Shown: piece after piece, positions 17,477-26,826 of the stretch | Layout: the number at the start of each line of letters is the position of its first letter | Position numbering within the stretch: the first letter of the stretch is position 1 | NCBI RefSeq assembly: GCF_052068095.1 | Contig: NZ_JBQHDG010000013.1 | Span: forward strand, 1-64,000 | From: Phytohabitans sp052068095 | GTDB taxonomy: Bacteria > Actinomycetota > Actinomycetes > Mycobacteriales > Micromonosporaceae | DNA length: 64,000 nucleotides | Reading direction: 5' to 3' | Program-made: the position numbers and the translations under genes | The notes under the pieces: model-generated | Database searches by the model: none | What the model was told of the DNA's origin: nothing | Seen by the model: only the letters and a program-made list of their open reading frames with translations

Positions 17477-18976
17477 TTACGGCCGTCGATACACCGGCGC
17501 GATCCTGATCACAGCGTCAGCGACCCGCTCCGCATTGTGCGTGTCATCCCGCTCCGGCCGTTCGGTGAACGACACGACCGTCGAGGTCCGCACGGTGCGC
17601 GCGGGATGTGTGAGTCGCCACACGGCGCCACAGACGCCCATGAGGAGGAATACCGTCAAAGCGAATGTGGTGAACCACAGGGAGTCGACGGTGGCGGCCA
17701 CGAGCAGCGAGACGACCTGCGCCGAGATCAGTGCCGCGCACAGGTGCCGGTCTTCCTCGATCGTTGAGCGCCGCCAAGCGATCGCGGCCAGGACGATGGC
17801 GGTCAGGTGCATCAGCGCGAAGACGGTGACACCGATCAGGCCGCCAGTGACGAGCGTGTAGAGCCACTGGTTGTCGAGGACGAGTCCGTCGTAGAGCTCC
17901 GGCACGAGGGTATTGGGCCCGCGCCCCAGCCAGGGCCGCTGGGAGAACCAGTGACCGACGAGCTCGTAGTCGTCGGTGCGGCCGGAGATGCTCGGGTCTT
18001 CCTCGGCGCCGGTGAACATGTAGCTGACCGTGCCGAGCAGGCCGGGCCGGACCACCATCATGCCGGCCATCGTCGCGACCGCAAGCAGGAGCATGTTGTA
18101 TCGCACTCGCCAGTTCCAGGCGATCATCATGACGACGAGAACGGCGGCAAGCGCCACGACACCCGTGCGGGAAATCGACATCGGCACCGCGACCGCGGTC
18201 AGCAGAGCCACCAACCCGGCGAGGTAGCGGTGCCGCTTCAGCGCGGCGTACCGCGCGAAGTGGATGGCGAAGGGCAGGGCGACCGCCATGAGCGCGCTGA
18301 ACTCGATGTAGTGCGCGGCGGTCGAGGCGACCCGGAAGAACTCGCCGGTGCCGCGCTGGGACAGGCCGATGATGCCGCCCTTGACCTCCAGGCCCGGCAC
18401 CACAAGGTATTCGGCGATGTTGATTTGGGTGGTCGACTGGATGATCCCGATCGCCGCCATGTAGCCAGCACACCAGACGAAGACGCGGAGGACGCCTTTG
18501 AGCCGGTCCCAGTTGGGAATGCCGTCGGCGACGACGAGCGCCACGCCGAGAAACTGGAAGAGTTGGAGCATCGCGAAGTTTTGTGCGTTTGCCTCCAGCG
18601 CAGGCAGGCCGCGCAGCAGGCCGGCCAGATAGGAACCCATCGTGCCGGCCAGGTAGAAAAACGCGGCCCAGCGGATCGGCTGCGGTCCGGTCATCACCAG
18701 CCGACGGTTAAGCCGGGTCAGCGCCCACCACACGAAGAGGGCAAACGCTACGAGCAGGGCGGGACGCCCGGCGAACGACATGTTGGGCACGATCAGCGTG
18801 CCTGGAATCAGGTAGAGCAAGCAGATCATCACGCTGACCACGGCGGCCACGTCGATCCGGGCACGGCGCCGCCGCGTCGCGTATGTGCTTTCGGCGACCA
18901 GCGACGGCTCGAGGTCGACCGGGTGGAAAGCGTAAGCGGTCAACGTTCCTTGTTCTTGTCTTGACCGGTGCGCCAC
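17477..18976 (-). CDS. O-antigen ligase/polymerase (Wzy-like) membrane protein
   Basis: This is a 499-residue polytopic protein with ten or more spans and a long extracytoplasmic loop before the C-terminal spans. The loop contains HWFSQRPWLGRGPNTLV and DNQWLYTLVTGG, the RxxGxG-N and H/W-x4 pattern of the O-antigen ligase family. It should polymerise or ligate lipid-linked repeat units outside the membrane. The reading frame opens with GTG 18976 inside the upstream gene. A TTG at 18943 that overlaps the upstream TGA and follows AAGGA is an equally good start and would shorten the protein by 11 residues. It pairs with the Wzz-like gene directly upstream. Confidence 0.82.
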   Translation of the reverse strand: MAHRSRQEQGTLTAYAFHPVDLEPSLVAESTYATRRRRARIDVAAVVSVMICLLYLIPGTLIVPNMSFAGRPALLVAFALFVWWALTRLNRRLVMTGPQPIRWAAFFYLAGTMGSYLAGLLRGLPALEANAQNFAMLQLFQFLGVALVVADGIPNWDRLKGVLRVFVWCAGYMAAIGIIQSTTQINIAEYLVVPGLEVKGGIIGLSQRGTGEFFRVASTAAHYIEFSALMAVALPFAIHFARYAALKRHRYLAGLVALLTAVAVPMSISRTGVVALAAVLVVMMIAWNWRVRYNMLLLAVATMAGMMVVRPGLLGTVSYMFTGAEEDPSISGRTDDYELVGHWFSQRPWLGRGPNTLVPELYDGLVLDNQWLYTLVTGGLIGVTVFALMHLTAIVLAAIAWRRSTIEEDRHLCAALISAQVVSLLVAATVDSLWFTTFALTVFLLMGVCGAVWRLTHPARTVRTSTVVSFTERPERDDTHNAERVADAVIRIAPVYRRP

Positions 18977-20004
18977 GAGACCTGGGACAGCGGAAGGACG
19001 ATCGTGCTGTCGACCTCCTCAGCCGGCTGCTGGATGCGGACCGTCTCCCCGCCCACCGAGCCGTTGGGCACCTTCGCCCCATTGCTGCCATTGGTGCTGC
19101 CATTGGTGCCGTTGGTCCCGTTGAATACCTTCGCCCCCTTGGCGGCCGCGCTCTCCGCGGCGGCCGCGCTCTCGTGGGTGCGCCCAGTGCCGTTGCTCTG
19201 CCGCACGCGGGTGAACAGACTGCTCCGCGCGGCGCCTGACTCGCCAACTGTCGCGTTGCCCATCGAGATGACCATCGTGGAGTCACCGCCGGAGTCGACG
19301 GATCCGGGGCGGGCCGGACCGGCGCCGCTCGCCGAGTCGTCCGGCTTCCTGGTCTTGGCGCCATTCTTCGTACGGCGGCGCAGGAGCGCGTCGAGGCCGA
19401 TCGAGACGCCGACACTGATCATCAGGGCGATGCCGAGGCCCACGATCATCACACGCTTCTTCTTCGACGTGATGGCCACGACCTTGTCGCCGTTGTCGAG
19501 CGGGAGGGTGGTGATGGACGTGGCGCGGGTCGCGCCGAACTGCTGCTGCTGTGCCACCACGAACTCGTCGAGGAGTTTCATCAGCCGCTGCACCGTCGCG
19601 GTCGCCTGGGCCGGCGTCGAACCGACCGCCTCGATGGTGAAGTAGGTCGTGCCGTACTCGACGGCGATGGTGAAACTGTCCGTATAGCCATCTTCCACAA
19701 GCTGTTCGAGCACAGGCTCGTCCTGCGCTTGGAGGATGACCGCGGAGCCCAGGGCGGCGAACCCGAGGTCGAGCCAAGGGTTGGTGGGCTTCTTCACCGC
19801 GCCTTCGCCGGTCGTCGAATTGGGCGGCGGGATCATCTGGAGGTGACCGACGGCACTGTAGTCCGGCTTGATGTTCTTCGTCATGAGGAAGACGGCCAGA
19901 AGCGAAACGACCAGCAGTGGGGTGAACACATACCAGCGCCGGAACAGCATCCTGGTCAGATCCCAGAGATCCACAGTGTCCTCTCGATTCGCCACAGCAC
20001 ACAC
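18940..20004 (-). CDS. Wzz/chain-length-determinant-like membrane protein
   Basis: This 354-residue protein has the two-span topology of polysaccharide co-polymerases. A short cytoplasmic N-terminus (VDLWDLTRMLFRRWYV) leads into a first span near residues 28-43. A periplasmic-side domain of about 130 residues follows, then a second span near 187-205. It should set chain length together with the Wzy-like protein encoded immediately downstream. The C-terminal cytoplasmic tail of about 140 residues is low complexity, with repeated Asn-Gly-Thr/Ser units. It has no Walker motif and no tyrosine cluster, so no BY-kinase is fused. No separate kinase was found in the window. The start codon is GTG; a second GTG three codons later is also possible. 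Confidence 0.8.
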   Translation of the reverse strand: MCAVANREDTVDLWDLTRMLFRRWYVFTPLLVVSLLAVFLMTKNIKPDYSAVGHLQMIPPPNSTTGEGAVKKPTNPWLDLGFAALGSAVILQAQDEPVLEQLVEDGYTDSFTIAVEYGTTYFTIEAVGSTPAQATATVQRLMKLLDEFVVAQQQQFGATRATSITTLPLDNGDKVVAITSKKKRVMIVGLGIALMISVGVSIGLDALLRRRTKNGAKTRKPDDSASGAGPARPGSVDSGGDSTMVISMGNATVGESGAARSSLFTRVRQSNGTGRTHESAAAAESAAAKGAKVFNGTNGTNGSTNGSNGAKVPNGSVGGETVRIQQPAEEVDSTIVLPLSQVSWRTGQDKNKER

Positions 20005-20337
20005 ATCTAGAGCCCGTAACCCTGCGCGAATGCACGATTACCCGGCCGCCTGGTCCGACAGGCTAGAGACAGGGTACGCGGCCAGGGAAGGGCTGCCCAG
20101 AGCCTCGATACGAGGGGGTCGGACACCCGACGCTTGGCTTGACCCGCCAGACCAGGCCCATAAGATAGATGCTCATCGTTGAGATCTGGTCGTCACCACC
20201 CGTACAGATATCCAACCAGATAGTCCGGTGCGGGCGGAACGTGTGTCGGTTAGCCGTCACCGCTTGGCCGGTCCCGCCGCTTGCCCACGCGTCTACAGTG
20301 AGCCCCATGTGCCTGAACCCGCCGCCGGCCTGCTGAG
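20005..20337. promoter_or_regulatory. divergent intergenic region with weak promoter-like elements
   Basis: These 333 bases lie between the Wzz-like gene (leftward) and the asparagine-synthase-like gene (rightward), so both promoters should be here. The most promoter-like plus-strand pair is TTGAGA 20179-20184 and TACAGA 20203-20208, with an 18-bp spacer. On the minus strand, TATCTT in the 20160s is a possible -10. Positions 20307-20336 encode a nine-codon open frame starting ATG TGC and ending one base before the next gene's ATG. No strong palindrome was seen. Confidence 0.35.
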
Positions 20338-22185
20338 ATGCGCGGCTTCCTGGCCGTCTCGGTGAGCCCCGGCGGGCCTGTGGCGGCGCGCGTCCCGCAC
20401 CCCGGCGCGCTCGCCCTCATGGCCGGCCCGCACGCCGGCGCCACGACCGCTCCGACGCCAGACGGCTGGCTCGCGTTCACCGCCGCCGAGCCGGACGACC
20501 GCCTCGGCACCGATCCGGCATCCGGCTTCACCGTGCGGCTCACCCGCTCGATCCGCGACCGCGAGGGCGACCTCGACACCGGCCGTCTCGCCGCACTGCT
20601 CGGCGGCGAGGTCTCCACGACCGGCGAGGCGCTGGCCGCCATCCTGCCGCCGTTCGCGGGCGCGCACCTGGCCCACACCGGCGCGCCCGTGCGCCTGGCC
20701 GGCGACTGGCTCGGCCTCCGCCAGCTCTTCTGGTGGCAGGGCGAGGGCGTCGCCGCGGTCTCCACCAGCGCCCTGGCCTTGGGCGCGCTGGCCGGCGACG
20801 GCCTGCACGCCGGCGCGCTCGGCGTGCAGAGCCTGATGGGCTGGCAAGTCGGCCTGGAGACGGTTTTCACGGGCGTCACCAAGCTCGGCCCCGCCGCCGT
20901 CGCGGAGCTCCGCGACGGGCGGGTCACGGTCGAGCGGTACGCGACCGAAGACCTCGGTCTGGACGCCGCGCCCAGTCTCGACGCGGCGGTCGACGAGATG
21001 GCCGAGATCCTCCGCGCGTTCCACCGTGCCTACCTGACCGACCACCCCGATACGGTGCTACAGCTCAGCGGCGGCCAGGATTCCCGGCTTCTGCTCGGCG
21101 CTGTGCCGCCGGAGCTGCGCCGCGGGATGGCAGCGTTCACTTTGGACACCCGCGGCGGCGTCGAGTCTCGGGTGGCCGTCCGTCTCGCCGCGCAGTGCGG
21201 CCTCGCGCACACCGTCCACCGGACCGACGAGCGGCCACCGGTCGACGCGGCGGCCGGGCACCGCGCGGCACGGGCCGCCGCCGCCGCACTGGATGCCATG
21301 GCCAGCCCGATGGCCCTCGCCCCGCTCGCGCTCATCGAGGCTGACCTCGATCAGGGGCACCGGCTCTCCGGCGCCGGTGGCGAGCTGGCTCGCGGCTTCT
21401 ACTACCCGGGCCAGCCCCGACACGCCGAGACCGACGAGCGGATGGTCCGGCGGCTCGCTGAGTGGCGACTGTTCACCAACGAGACCGCCGAGCCGGACGC
21501 GCTCGACCCCGACTTCGTCGCCGCCGCCCGGACCTACGCGCTGGCCGCCGTGACTCAGCGATTCACGGCGTACCACCGGGACTGGCTGCGTGCCACCGAC
21601 GACTTCTACCTCTGGGACCGGATGGCGCGGTGGGCGGGCGCGCAGGGCACGCCGGCAGCGGTCGACCGTTTCTTCGTCAATCCCTTGCTGGACCGGCGCT
21701 TCGTGCAGCTGGCGCTGGCGGTCGCGCCGGATGACAAGCGCGACTCGCGGCTCACCGGGCGGCTCATGCACCGCCTCGACCCGGGGCTCGCGGCGGTGCC
21801 GCTCGACTCTGGGCTGGTGCCGGCGCGGCTGGGCCGGCCAGGGTTCGCCACCAGCGTGGCCGTCGCCCGGGTGACCGCCCGCAAGACGGTCGGCAAGGTA
21901 CGGCAGCGGCTGGCCGGCGCGCGCCGCACCCAGCTCGGTGCCGCCGACGTCGCCGCGCGGGTGGTGGCGCACTGGCGTGCCGCGCCCGATGCCACCGCGC
22001 CGCTGCGCCGGGCCGGCATGGTGCGCGAGGCGTGGCTCGACGAGCTGCTCGACGGTCGCCGCGACGCCCTGCCGGCGACCGTCGCGTTCCTGATGAACAC
22101 GCTCGTGGCGACGGAAGCCGTCGAGCTGAGCCGGGTCTCCGGCACCAATACGGCCGGTGACCCGGCGGTATCGCACTTCGGATAG
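20338..22185 (+). CDS. asparagine-synthase-like amidotransferase lacking the catalytic Cys2
   Basis: This 615-residue protein follows the class II glutamine amidotransferase / asparagine synthetase plan. The C-terminal synthetase domain is intact around the pyrophosphatase loop LSGGQDSR (residues 243-250), which binds ATP. The N-terminal domain begins MRGFLAV where active enzymes have MCGF: codon 2 is CGC instead of TGC, so the glutaminase nucleophile is Arg. The NGEIYN motif is also absent. It should activate a carboxylate with ATP but cannot release ammonia from glutamine by itself. A complete paralogue follows 63 bp downstream. WbpS-type relatives amidate uronic acids in O-antigen loci, which fits the uronate genes here. 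The exact substrate is inferred. Confidence 0.75.
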   Translation: MRGFLAVSVSPGGPVAARVPHPGALALMAGPHAGATTAPTPDGWLAFTAAEPDDRLGTDPASGFTVRLTRSIRDREGDLDTGRLAALLGGEVSTTGEALAAILPPFAGAHLAHTGAPVRLAGDWLGLRQLFWWQGEGVAAVSTSALALGALAGDGLHAGALGVQSLMGWQVGLETVFTGVTKLGPAAVAELRDGRVTVERYATEDLGLDAAPSLDAAVDEMAEILRAFHRAYLTDHPDTVLQLSGGQDSRLLLGAVPPELRRGMAAFTLDTRGGVESRVAVRLAAQCGLAHTVHRTDERPPVDAAAGHRAARAAAAALDAMASPMALAPLALIEADLDQGHRLSGAGGELARGFYYPGQPRHAETDERMVRRLAEWRLFTNETAEPDALDPDFVAAARTYALAAVTQRFTAYHRDWLRATDDFYLWDRMARWAGAQGTPAAVDRFFVNPLLDRRFVQLALAVAPDDKRDSRLTGRLMHRLDPGLAAVPLDSGLVPARLGRPGFATSVAVARVTARKTVGKVRQRLAGARRTQLGAADVAARVVAHWRAAPDATAPLRRAGMVREAWLDELLDGRRDALPATVAFLMNTLVATEAVELSRVSGTNTAGDPAVSHFG

Positions 22186-22248
22186 TTCGCGCACGCCGGT
22201 GCGGCCCGGCGGGCGCGCGGTTGATGCCGCTCGATAGAGGGAGGACAC

Positions 22249-24150
22249 GTGTGCGGTCTGGTGGGTAGATGCGCCCGGGCCACGGCCACCGTCTCCGCGG
22301 ACGAGATCCTGCGCGCGCTCGCACCGATCCGGCACCGCGGCCCGGACGGCGACGGCGTGTGGACAGATCCGGGCATCGGGCTGGGGCATGTGCGCCTGTC
22401 GATCCTCGACCTGAGCACCGCGGCCTCGCAACCGATGGTCTCCTTCGACGGCCGGTACGCGCTCGCCTTCAACGGGGAGATCTACAACTTTCGCGAGCTG
22501 CGTGACGAGCTGATCGCGCAAGGTGTGGAGGTGCACTCCACCGGTGACACCGAGGTGCTGCTGTCGCACATCGCGCTGCACGGCTGCGCCACCACTTTCG
22601 CCAAGCTGGAGGGAGACTGGGCGGTCGCCGTCTGGGACACCCGCGACGAGTTGCTGACGCTCGGCCGGGACGTGCACGGCGTCAAGCCCCTCTACTACGC
22701 GCCGGGCCCGGACGGCAGCCTGCGCTTCGGCTCCGAGCTCAAGGCGCTCATCGAGGTCGGCTCGACCGCCAGCGAGCCGAGCCCTGCCGCGGTCAACGCC
22801 GCCCTGCTCGGCTATTCGGTCACCTGGGGCGACCGCACGCTCTACCGCGGTGTACGCGCCGTGCGCCCGGGCGAGCAGCTCACGTTCGACCGGTCCACGG
22901 GGCGGATCGAGCGGCGCTTCTTCGCCCGCGTGGTCGACTGGGTCGACGACGACCTGTACCGCGAGCTGCGCGCCGCGCCGGCATCCGAGGTGGTCCAGCG
23001 GGTCGAAGACGCGATCACCGCGGGCGTCCGCTCCCGCCTTGTCAGCGACGCCCCGCTCGCCTGCCTCGCCAGCGGTGGTGTCGACTCCAGCCTGATCGCC
23101 ACGCTGGCTAGCCGGGAGCGGTCCGACCTGCCGCTTTACCACGCCGACGTAGCCAACGACAGTGAGCGACCGGCCGCTGAGGCGCTGGCCGCGGCCCTCG
23201 GGCTCAAGCTGCACACCGTGCGGGTCACCGACGCCGACATCATCACCGCGATCCCGGACGTGACCTGGTACAACGACGGGCCGCTCATCTACCACCTCAA
23301 CGCGCTTCCCTTCTACGCGGTCTGCGAGCTCGCCGCCGCCGACGGGATCAAGGTGCTCCTGACCGGTGAGGGCAGCGACGAATATCTGATCGGCTACCCC
23401 AACGAGGCCCTCAAGCCCGTGCTCGACCTGATCGACCGGGTCAAGGCGGTGCCGCGCTCGTGGCTCAAGGCGCTCTCGCCGAAGGCTGCCCAGCTCTTCT
23501 GGCCGAAGTCGGACGACACCTTCGAACACCGCCTCCTCGAGCTCAACTCGGCCTTCGAGGCGGGCATCGTGGCCGATCGCAGCGCCGCCGCGCTGGGCAC
23601 CGCTATGGGCCGCCGCGACCGCCGCTCGCGCATCACCTCGCTCAACCTCGCACAGTCACACCTGGTCTCGCTGCTGCACCGCAACGACCGGCTGGGCATG
23701 GCGTGGGGTCTGGAGGCGCGGTTCCCGTTCCTCGCACCGGAGTTCGCCAAGCTGGCCGTCAACCTGCCCGACCGGTACAAGCTGCGCCGCACGCTCCGCG
23801 CGCACGACAAGCGCCACCCGTTCATCATCGACAAATGGGCGATCCGCGAGGTGGCTGCCCGCCGCCTGCCATCGGCGCTCTCCGCCCGGCCCAAGCGCGG
23901 CTTCCCGGTTTCCATCAACCGCCGGCTCTCGGTCTCGCCGAAGTTCTTCGCCGACGGGTTTCTGGCCGACCTGTACGCGCTGGACGAGGACGCGATCGCC
24001 ACCGCGATCAGCGACGGCCCGAGCGACTGGCTGACCCGGCTGATCCTGCTTGAGGTCTGGGGGCAGATCTTCTTCCGGGGCGCCAGCCGGGACGCGATGC
24101 GGGAGACGCTCCTCGCGCACACGCAGACCGCGGTGCCCGCGGGTCACTGA
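22249..24150 (+). CDS. glutamine-hydrolysing asparagine synthase family protein (AsnB/WbpS-like)
   Basis: This is a 633-residue complete class II amidotransferase. Cys2 (MCGLVG) is the glutaminase nucleophile, and RHRGPDGDGVW, FNGEIYNFRELRDEL and TGDTEVLL complete that domain. The synthetase domain has the PP-loop SGGVDSS at residues 275-281, then LTGEGSDEYLIGYP. A strong ribosome site, GAGGGAGGA, precedes GTG 22249. It transfers glutamine amide nitrogen to an adenylated carboxylate. In polysaccharide loci this family amidates uronic acids (WbpS) rather than aspartate, and the flanking genes favour that reading. It may also supply ammonia to its Cys-less neighbour. A strong hairpin lies 20 bp after its stop. 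Confidence 0.85.
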   Translation: MCGLVGRCARATATVSADEILRALAPIRHRGPDGDGVWTDPGIGLGHVRLSILDLSTAASQPMVSFDGRYALAFNGEIYNFRELRDELIAQGVEVHSTGDTEVLLSHIALHGCATTFAKLEGDWAVAVWDTRDELLTLGRDVHGVKPLYYAPGPDGSLRFGSELKALIEVGSTASEPSPAAVNAALLGYSVTWGDRTLYRGVRAVRPGEQLTFDRSTGRIERRFFARVVDWVDDDLYRELRAAPASEVVQRVEDAITAGVRSRLVSDAPLACLASGGVDSSLIATLASRERSDLPLYHADVANDSERPAAEALAAALGLKLHTVRVTDADIITAIPDVTWYNDGPLIYHLNALPFYAVCELAAADGIKVLLTGEGSDEYLIGYPNEALKPVLDLIDRVKAVPRSWLKALSPKAAQLFWPKSDDTFEHRLLELNSAFEAGIVADRSAAALGTAMGRRDRRSRITSLNLAQSHLVSLLHRNDRLGMAWGLEARFPFLAPEFAKLAVNLPDRYKLRRTLRAHDKRHPFIIDKWAIREVAARRLPSALSARPKRGFPVSINRRLSVSPKFFADGFLADLYALDEDAIATAISDGPSDWLTRLILLEVWGQIFFRGASRDAMRETLLAHTQTAVPAGH

Positions 24151-24169
24151 GCGGGTCACTCGGCGAAAC

Positions 24170-24199
24170 AAGCCGGCCGGGCCTTCGCCCGGCCGGCTT
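24170..24199. terminator. bidirectional hairpin terminator between convergent genes
   Basis: The arms at 24170-24182 and 24187-24199 form a perfect 13-bp GC-rich stem (AAGCCGGCCGGGC and its complement) with a 4-base loop CTTC. It lies between the convergent ends of the asparagine synthase (24150) and beta-helix (24214) genes. The leftward transcript continues TTGTTT after the stem, so it is more terminator-like in that direction; the rightward side has only TTT. Confidence 0.8.
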
Positions 24200-24213
24200 T
24201 CCGCTGTGCGAGA

Positions 24214-25347
24214 TCAGGACTGTGGCTTGACCGGGCCGGAGCCGTCCTGCCAGGAGTTGCCGCTCCACACGTTTCCCTGGTGGAACTCGAACGTGGCCAC
24301 CGGCCCGTAGTAGCCGCACTTCGGACCGTACTTCTTCCCGAACAGATTGTTGACGTACCGGATGTCGGTGCCGATCGGGAACGGCTTGGCCGAGGTTGAG
24401 CCGCCGTAGGTGCAGTAGCCACCGTTGGTATTAAAAAGGTTGCGCTCGATCAGTGCGTTTTTGATCGGCTCGAAGTCGCCGTAGAGCGAGAGGGCGGCCG
24501 AGCAGCCCTCGCTGTCACAGACCAGGTTGTTGTGGATGATCTTGTAGTTGCTGCCACCATTGGAGCCGATCGCGGTCTGGTGGGCGCCGTCCACGTACAC
24601 CCAGCCGTGCAGGTATGAGTCTTCTATATGCACGTTTTTGCGCATGTTTGCACCGCGACCGGTGCCGTGGATGTGACAACGTATGCACGTGTAGTCGTCG
24701 TTGCCGATGGCAGCCTCGCCGTTGGGGTCGACCTTCCCGCCACCGTCGATCTCGACGTCGATCAGCTTCAGCCCAACCAGGCTCCAGTCGGTCTTGTACG
24801 TGCCGCCGACCTTTCCCTTGACGAGCGAGCGGGTGATCGTAACGTTCTTACCTTCGATCGTCAGTCCATTGGTGAATCGGCAACCGTCCAACTTGATATT
24901 GCTTTTCGTCACGTTGTTGGCACAGTCGCGCAACTTTACGCCCGTGTGCTTGTAACCGGTGCAGTTTTCGTCTGGGAAACGCGGAAAGCGAGGACAGGCC
25001 GAATTGCCGCCGGACGACTCCGTCTTCCCGGCCGACGAGGCAGACGGGCTCGCTGACGCCGACGCGCTGGGGGCGGCGGCGAACCTTCCCTGACCGTCCG
25101 GCACCGGCGTGGCGGTGGAGACCTGCCCTTCCTCCTGCGGCGACGTCGCACCGGCCGTCGGCTCTCCACTGCTGGCGGGCGCCTCGAAAACCCTGACGGT
25201 CAAACGGACCAGGCCAAACGTGACCGCCAGCGCGATGACCGTGCCCAAAACCGCAAGCATCACGTTTCTGGACCTACTACGCGATGAGCGATGATTCGGT
25301 CGTGGGTCCGGCGCCATATGGCGCGTTTTGTCGGAGGGATCTGGCAC
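24214..25347 (-). CDS. secreted right-handed beta-helix protein
   Basis: This is a 377-residue extracellular protein. The N-terminus is basic and is followed by a hydrophobic anchor (about residues 30-50), then a low-complexity Ser/Ala/Pro/Gly linker (55-115). The remaining 260 residues show short beta strands with Asn and Gly turns (NVTITRSLVKG, NVHIEDSYLHG, KNALIERNLFN), the rungs of a parallel right-handed beta helix such as pectate-lyase-like folds. Ten Cys in the domain suggest disulphides and extracellular stability. GTG 25347 follows AGGGAG at good spacing. No clear lyase catalytic Arg/Lys set can be assigned. Polymer binding or cleavage is a guess from the polysaccharide context. Confidence 0.75.
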   Translation of the reverse strand: MPDPSDKTRHMAPDPRPNHRSSRSRSRNVMLAVLGTVIALAVTFGLVRLTVRVFEAPASSGEPTAGATSPQEEGQVSTATPVPDGQGRFAAAPSASASASPSASSAGKTESSGGNSACPRFPRFPDENCTGYKHTGVKLRDCANNVTKSNIKLDGCRFTNGLTIEGKNVTITRSLVKGKVGGTYKTDWSLVGLKLIDVEIDGGGKVDPNGEAAIGNDDYTCIRCHIHGTGRGANMRKNVHIEDSYLHGWVYVDGAHQTAIGSNGGSNYKIIHNNLVCDSEGCSAALSLYGDFEPIKNALIERNLFNTNGGYCTYGGSTSAKPFPIGTDIRYVNNLFGKKYGPKCGYYGPVATFEFHQGNVWSGNSWQDGSGPVKPQS

Positions 25348-25559
25348 TGGTGCTCCCTACTCGAACCTGCACCGCTCGGCATCACAGGCACGGCGGATCC
25401 CTGGTCGGGCGTCGCATTATGGTCATTCGCGATGAGCGCGCTAATGCTAGCACCGTAGGCAACGGTCATTTGGGCGTACGGACAGGAAGTGCGGCGCCTC
25501 GTCGGCGGTGTCGTGATCGCGACACCCCGGTCCGATCACGGCCCGCGTATGGTGACGCG

Positions 25560-26693
25560 GTGACCACGGTCCGACCGGCTGCCGCGCCTCCGGCCAGCCC
25601 AGATACCACCGCGGGCCGGCTTCCGTCGCTGACCGGGCTCCGCTTCGTCGCCGCCTTCTTGGTCTTCGGTTTCCACGTGCACATTGAGCATCTAATGGCG
25701 CCCGGGGCCGTACGGACCACAATGGAATGGCTGTTCGGCCAAGGCGCGGTCGGTGTGTCGTTTTTCTTTATCCTGAGCGGATTCGTCCTCACCTGGTCGG
25801 CACGCAAAGGCGACACAGCGGTGCGCTTCTGGCGCCGGCGCATCGCGAAGATCTATCCCAACCACGTCGCGACCTGGCTCGTGGCGCTCGCCGTCGCGGT
25901 GGTCACCGGCGCCGGCGTAAGCCTCGCCGTCGCCCTCCCCAACCTCGTTCTCGCTCAGGCCTGGTCGCCGGACATCGACGTCTTCTTCGGCCTCAACACC
26001 GTCAGCTGGTCGCTGGCCTGCGAGGCATTCTTCTACGCGGTGTTTCCGCTGCTCTTCGCCGGGCTCATACGCCTGCCCGGCCGCATGCTGTGGCCGGCGG
26101 CGACGATCGCGCTCCTCGCGGTGTGGGCCGTGCCGCTGCTGGCCCAGATCCTCCCCGCGGAGCACCGCTACTGGGCCATCTGGATATTTCCACTTGCCCG
26201 GACGCCCGAGTTCCTCGCCGGCATGCTGCTCGCCCGGATCGTCCGGGAGGGCCGGTGGCCCCGCCTCGGCGTCTGGCCGGCCACCGCGCTCGCCGTCGTG
26301 GCCTACCTGACCTCCCGCTTCCTCCCCGACGACTTCCGGCTCGTCGCCGGCACCGCGATTCCCCTGGCGCTGCTCGTGGCGGCGGTCGGCGCGGCCGACG
26401 CGGCCGGGCTGGCGACGCCGTGGCGCTCGCGCTGGATGATCTGGCTGGGCGAGATCTCGTTCGCGTTCTACCTGGTGCACCAGCTCGCGCTCCGCGTCGT
26501 ACTCAAGGGCTCCGGGGTCGAGCACTCGTCGCTGGCCGCGATCGGCGTCGCCCTCGGCGCGCTGGTGTTCGCGGTGGCGGGCAGCTGGCTGCTCTACCGC
26601 TGCGTGGAGCTGCCCGGGATGCGCCTGCTGCGGCCGAAGTCTGCCGGCCGGATGGCGTACCCTGCCACGCCCGTCCGCCCGGAGCAGGTGTAA
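25560..26693 (+). CDS. acyltransferase 3 family membrane protein (OafA/YrhL-like)
   Basis: This 377-residue protein has about ten membrane spans and the acyltransferase 3 hallmarks. RLPSLTGLRFVAAFLVFGFH is the N-terminal R-x10-H region, and VSFFFILSGFVLTWSARKGD with FWRRRIAKIYPNHV follows. It should O-acetylate (or otherwise acylate) sugars of the surface polymer, using an acyl donor from the cytoplasm. GTG 25560 is chosen because longer readings add residues without family similarity. The gene is divergent from the beta-helix gene. It is followed after 133 bp by the GT4 of the next unit, so it may stand alone. No SGNH domain is fused at the C-terminus. Confidence 0.85.
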   Translation: MTTVRPAAAPPASPDTTAGRLPSLTGLRFVAAFLVFGFHVHIEHLMAPGAVRTTMEWLFGQGAVGVSFFFILSGFVLTWSARKGDTAVRFWRRRIAKIYPNHVATWLVALAVAVVTGAGVSLAVALPNLVLAQAWSPDIDVFFGLNTVSWSLACEAFFYAVFPLLFAGLIRLPGRMLWPAATIALLAVWAVPLLAQILPAEHRYWAIWIFPLARTPEFLAGMLLARIVREGRWPRLGVWPATALAVVAYLTSRFLPDDFRLVAGTAIPLALLVAAVGAADAAGLATPWRSRWMIWLGEISFAFYLVHQLALRVVLKGSGVEHSSLAAIGVALGALVFAVAGSWLLYRCVELPGMRLLRPKSAGRMAYPATPVRPEQV

Positions 26694-26826
26694 GACATTC
26701 GACACCCACTCCCACCACGTGGCCCATTGTCCGGGCCGAGGGATTCCAGGAAGGTTCGGTAGGCGTGTCCATACGCTCGGCATCGCCGAGGCGCATTCCG
26801 CACGGAGTCGACGAGGTAACCGCCTG

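Noticed and set aside
20307..20336. A nine-codon reading frame (MCLNPPPAC) ending one base before the first asparagine-synthase-like gene
   Set aside because: There is no ribosome site and no sign of a leader-peptide attenuator. The Met-Cys start so near a gene that lost its Cys2 is curious but probably chance.
21058..23529. An 823-codon minus-strand frame across both asparagine-synthase-type genes
   Set aside because: It is low-complexity shadow text, while the plus-strand frames keep all catalytic motifs.
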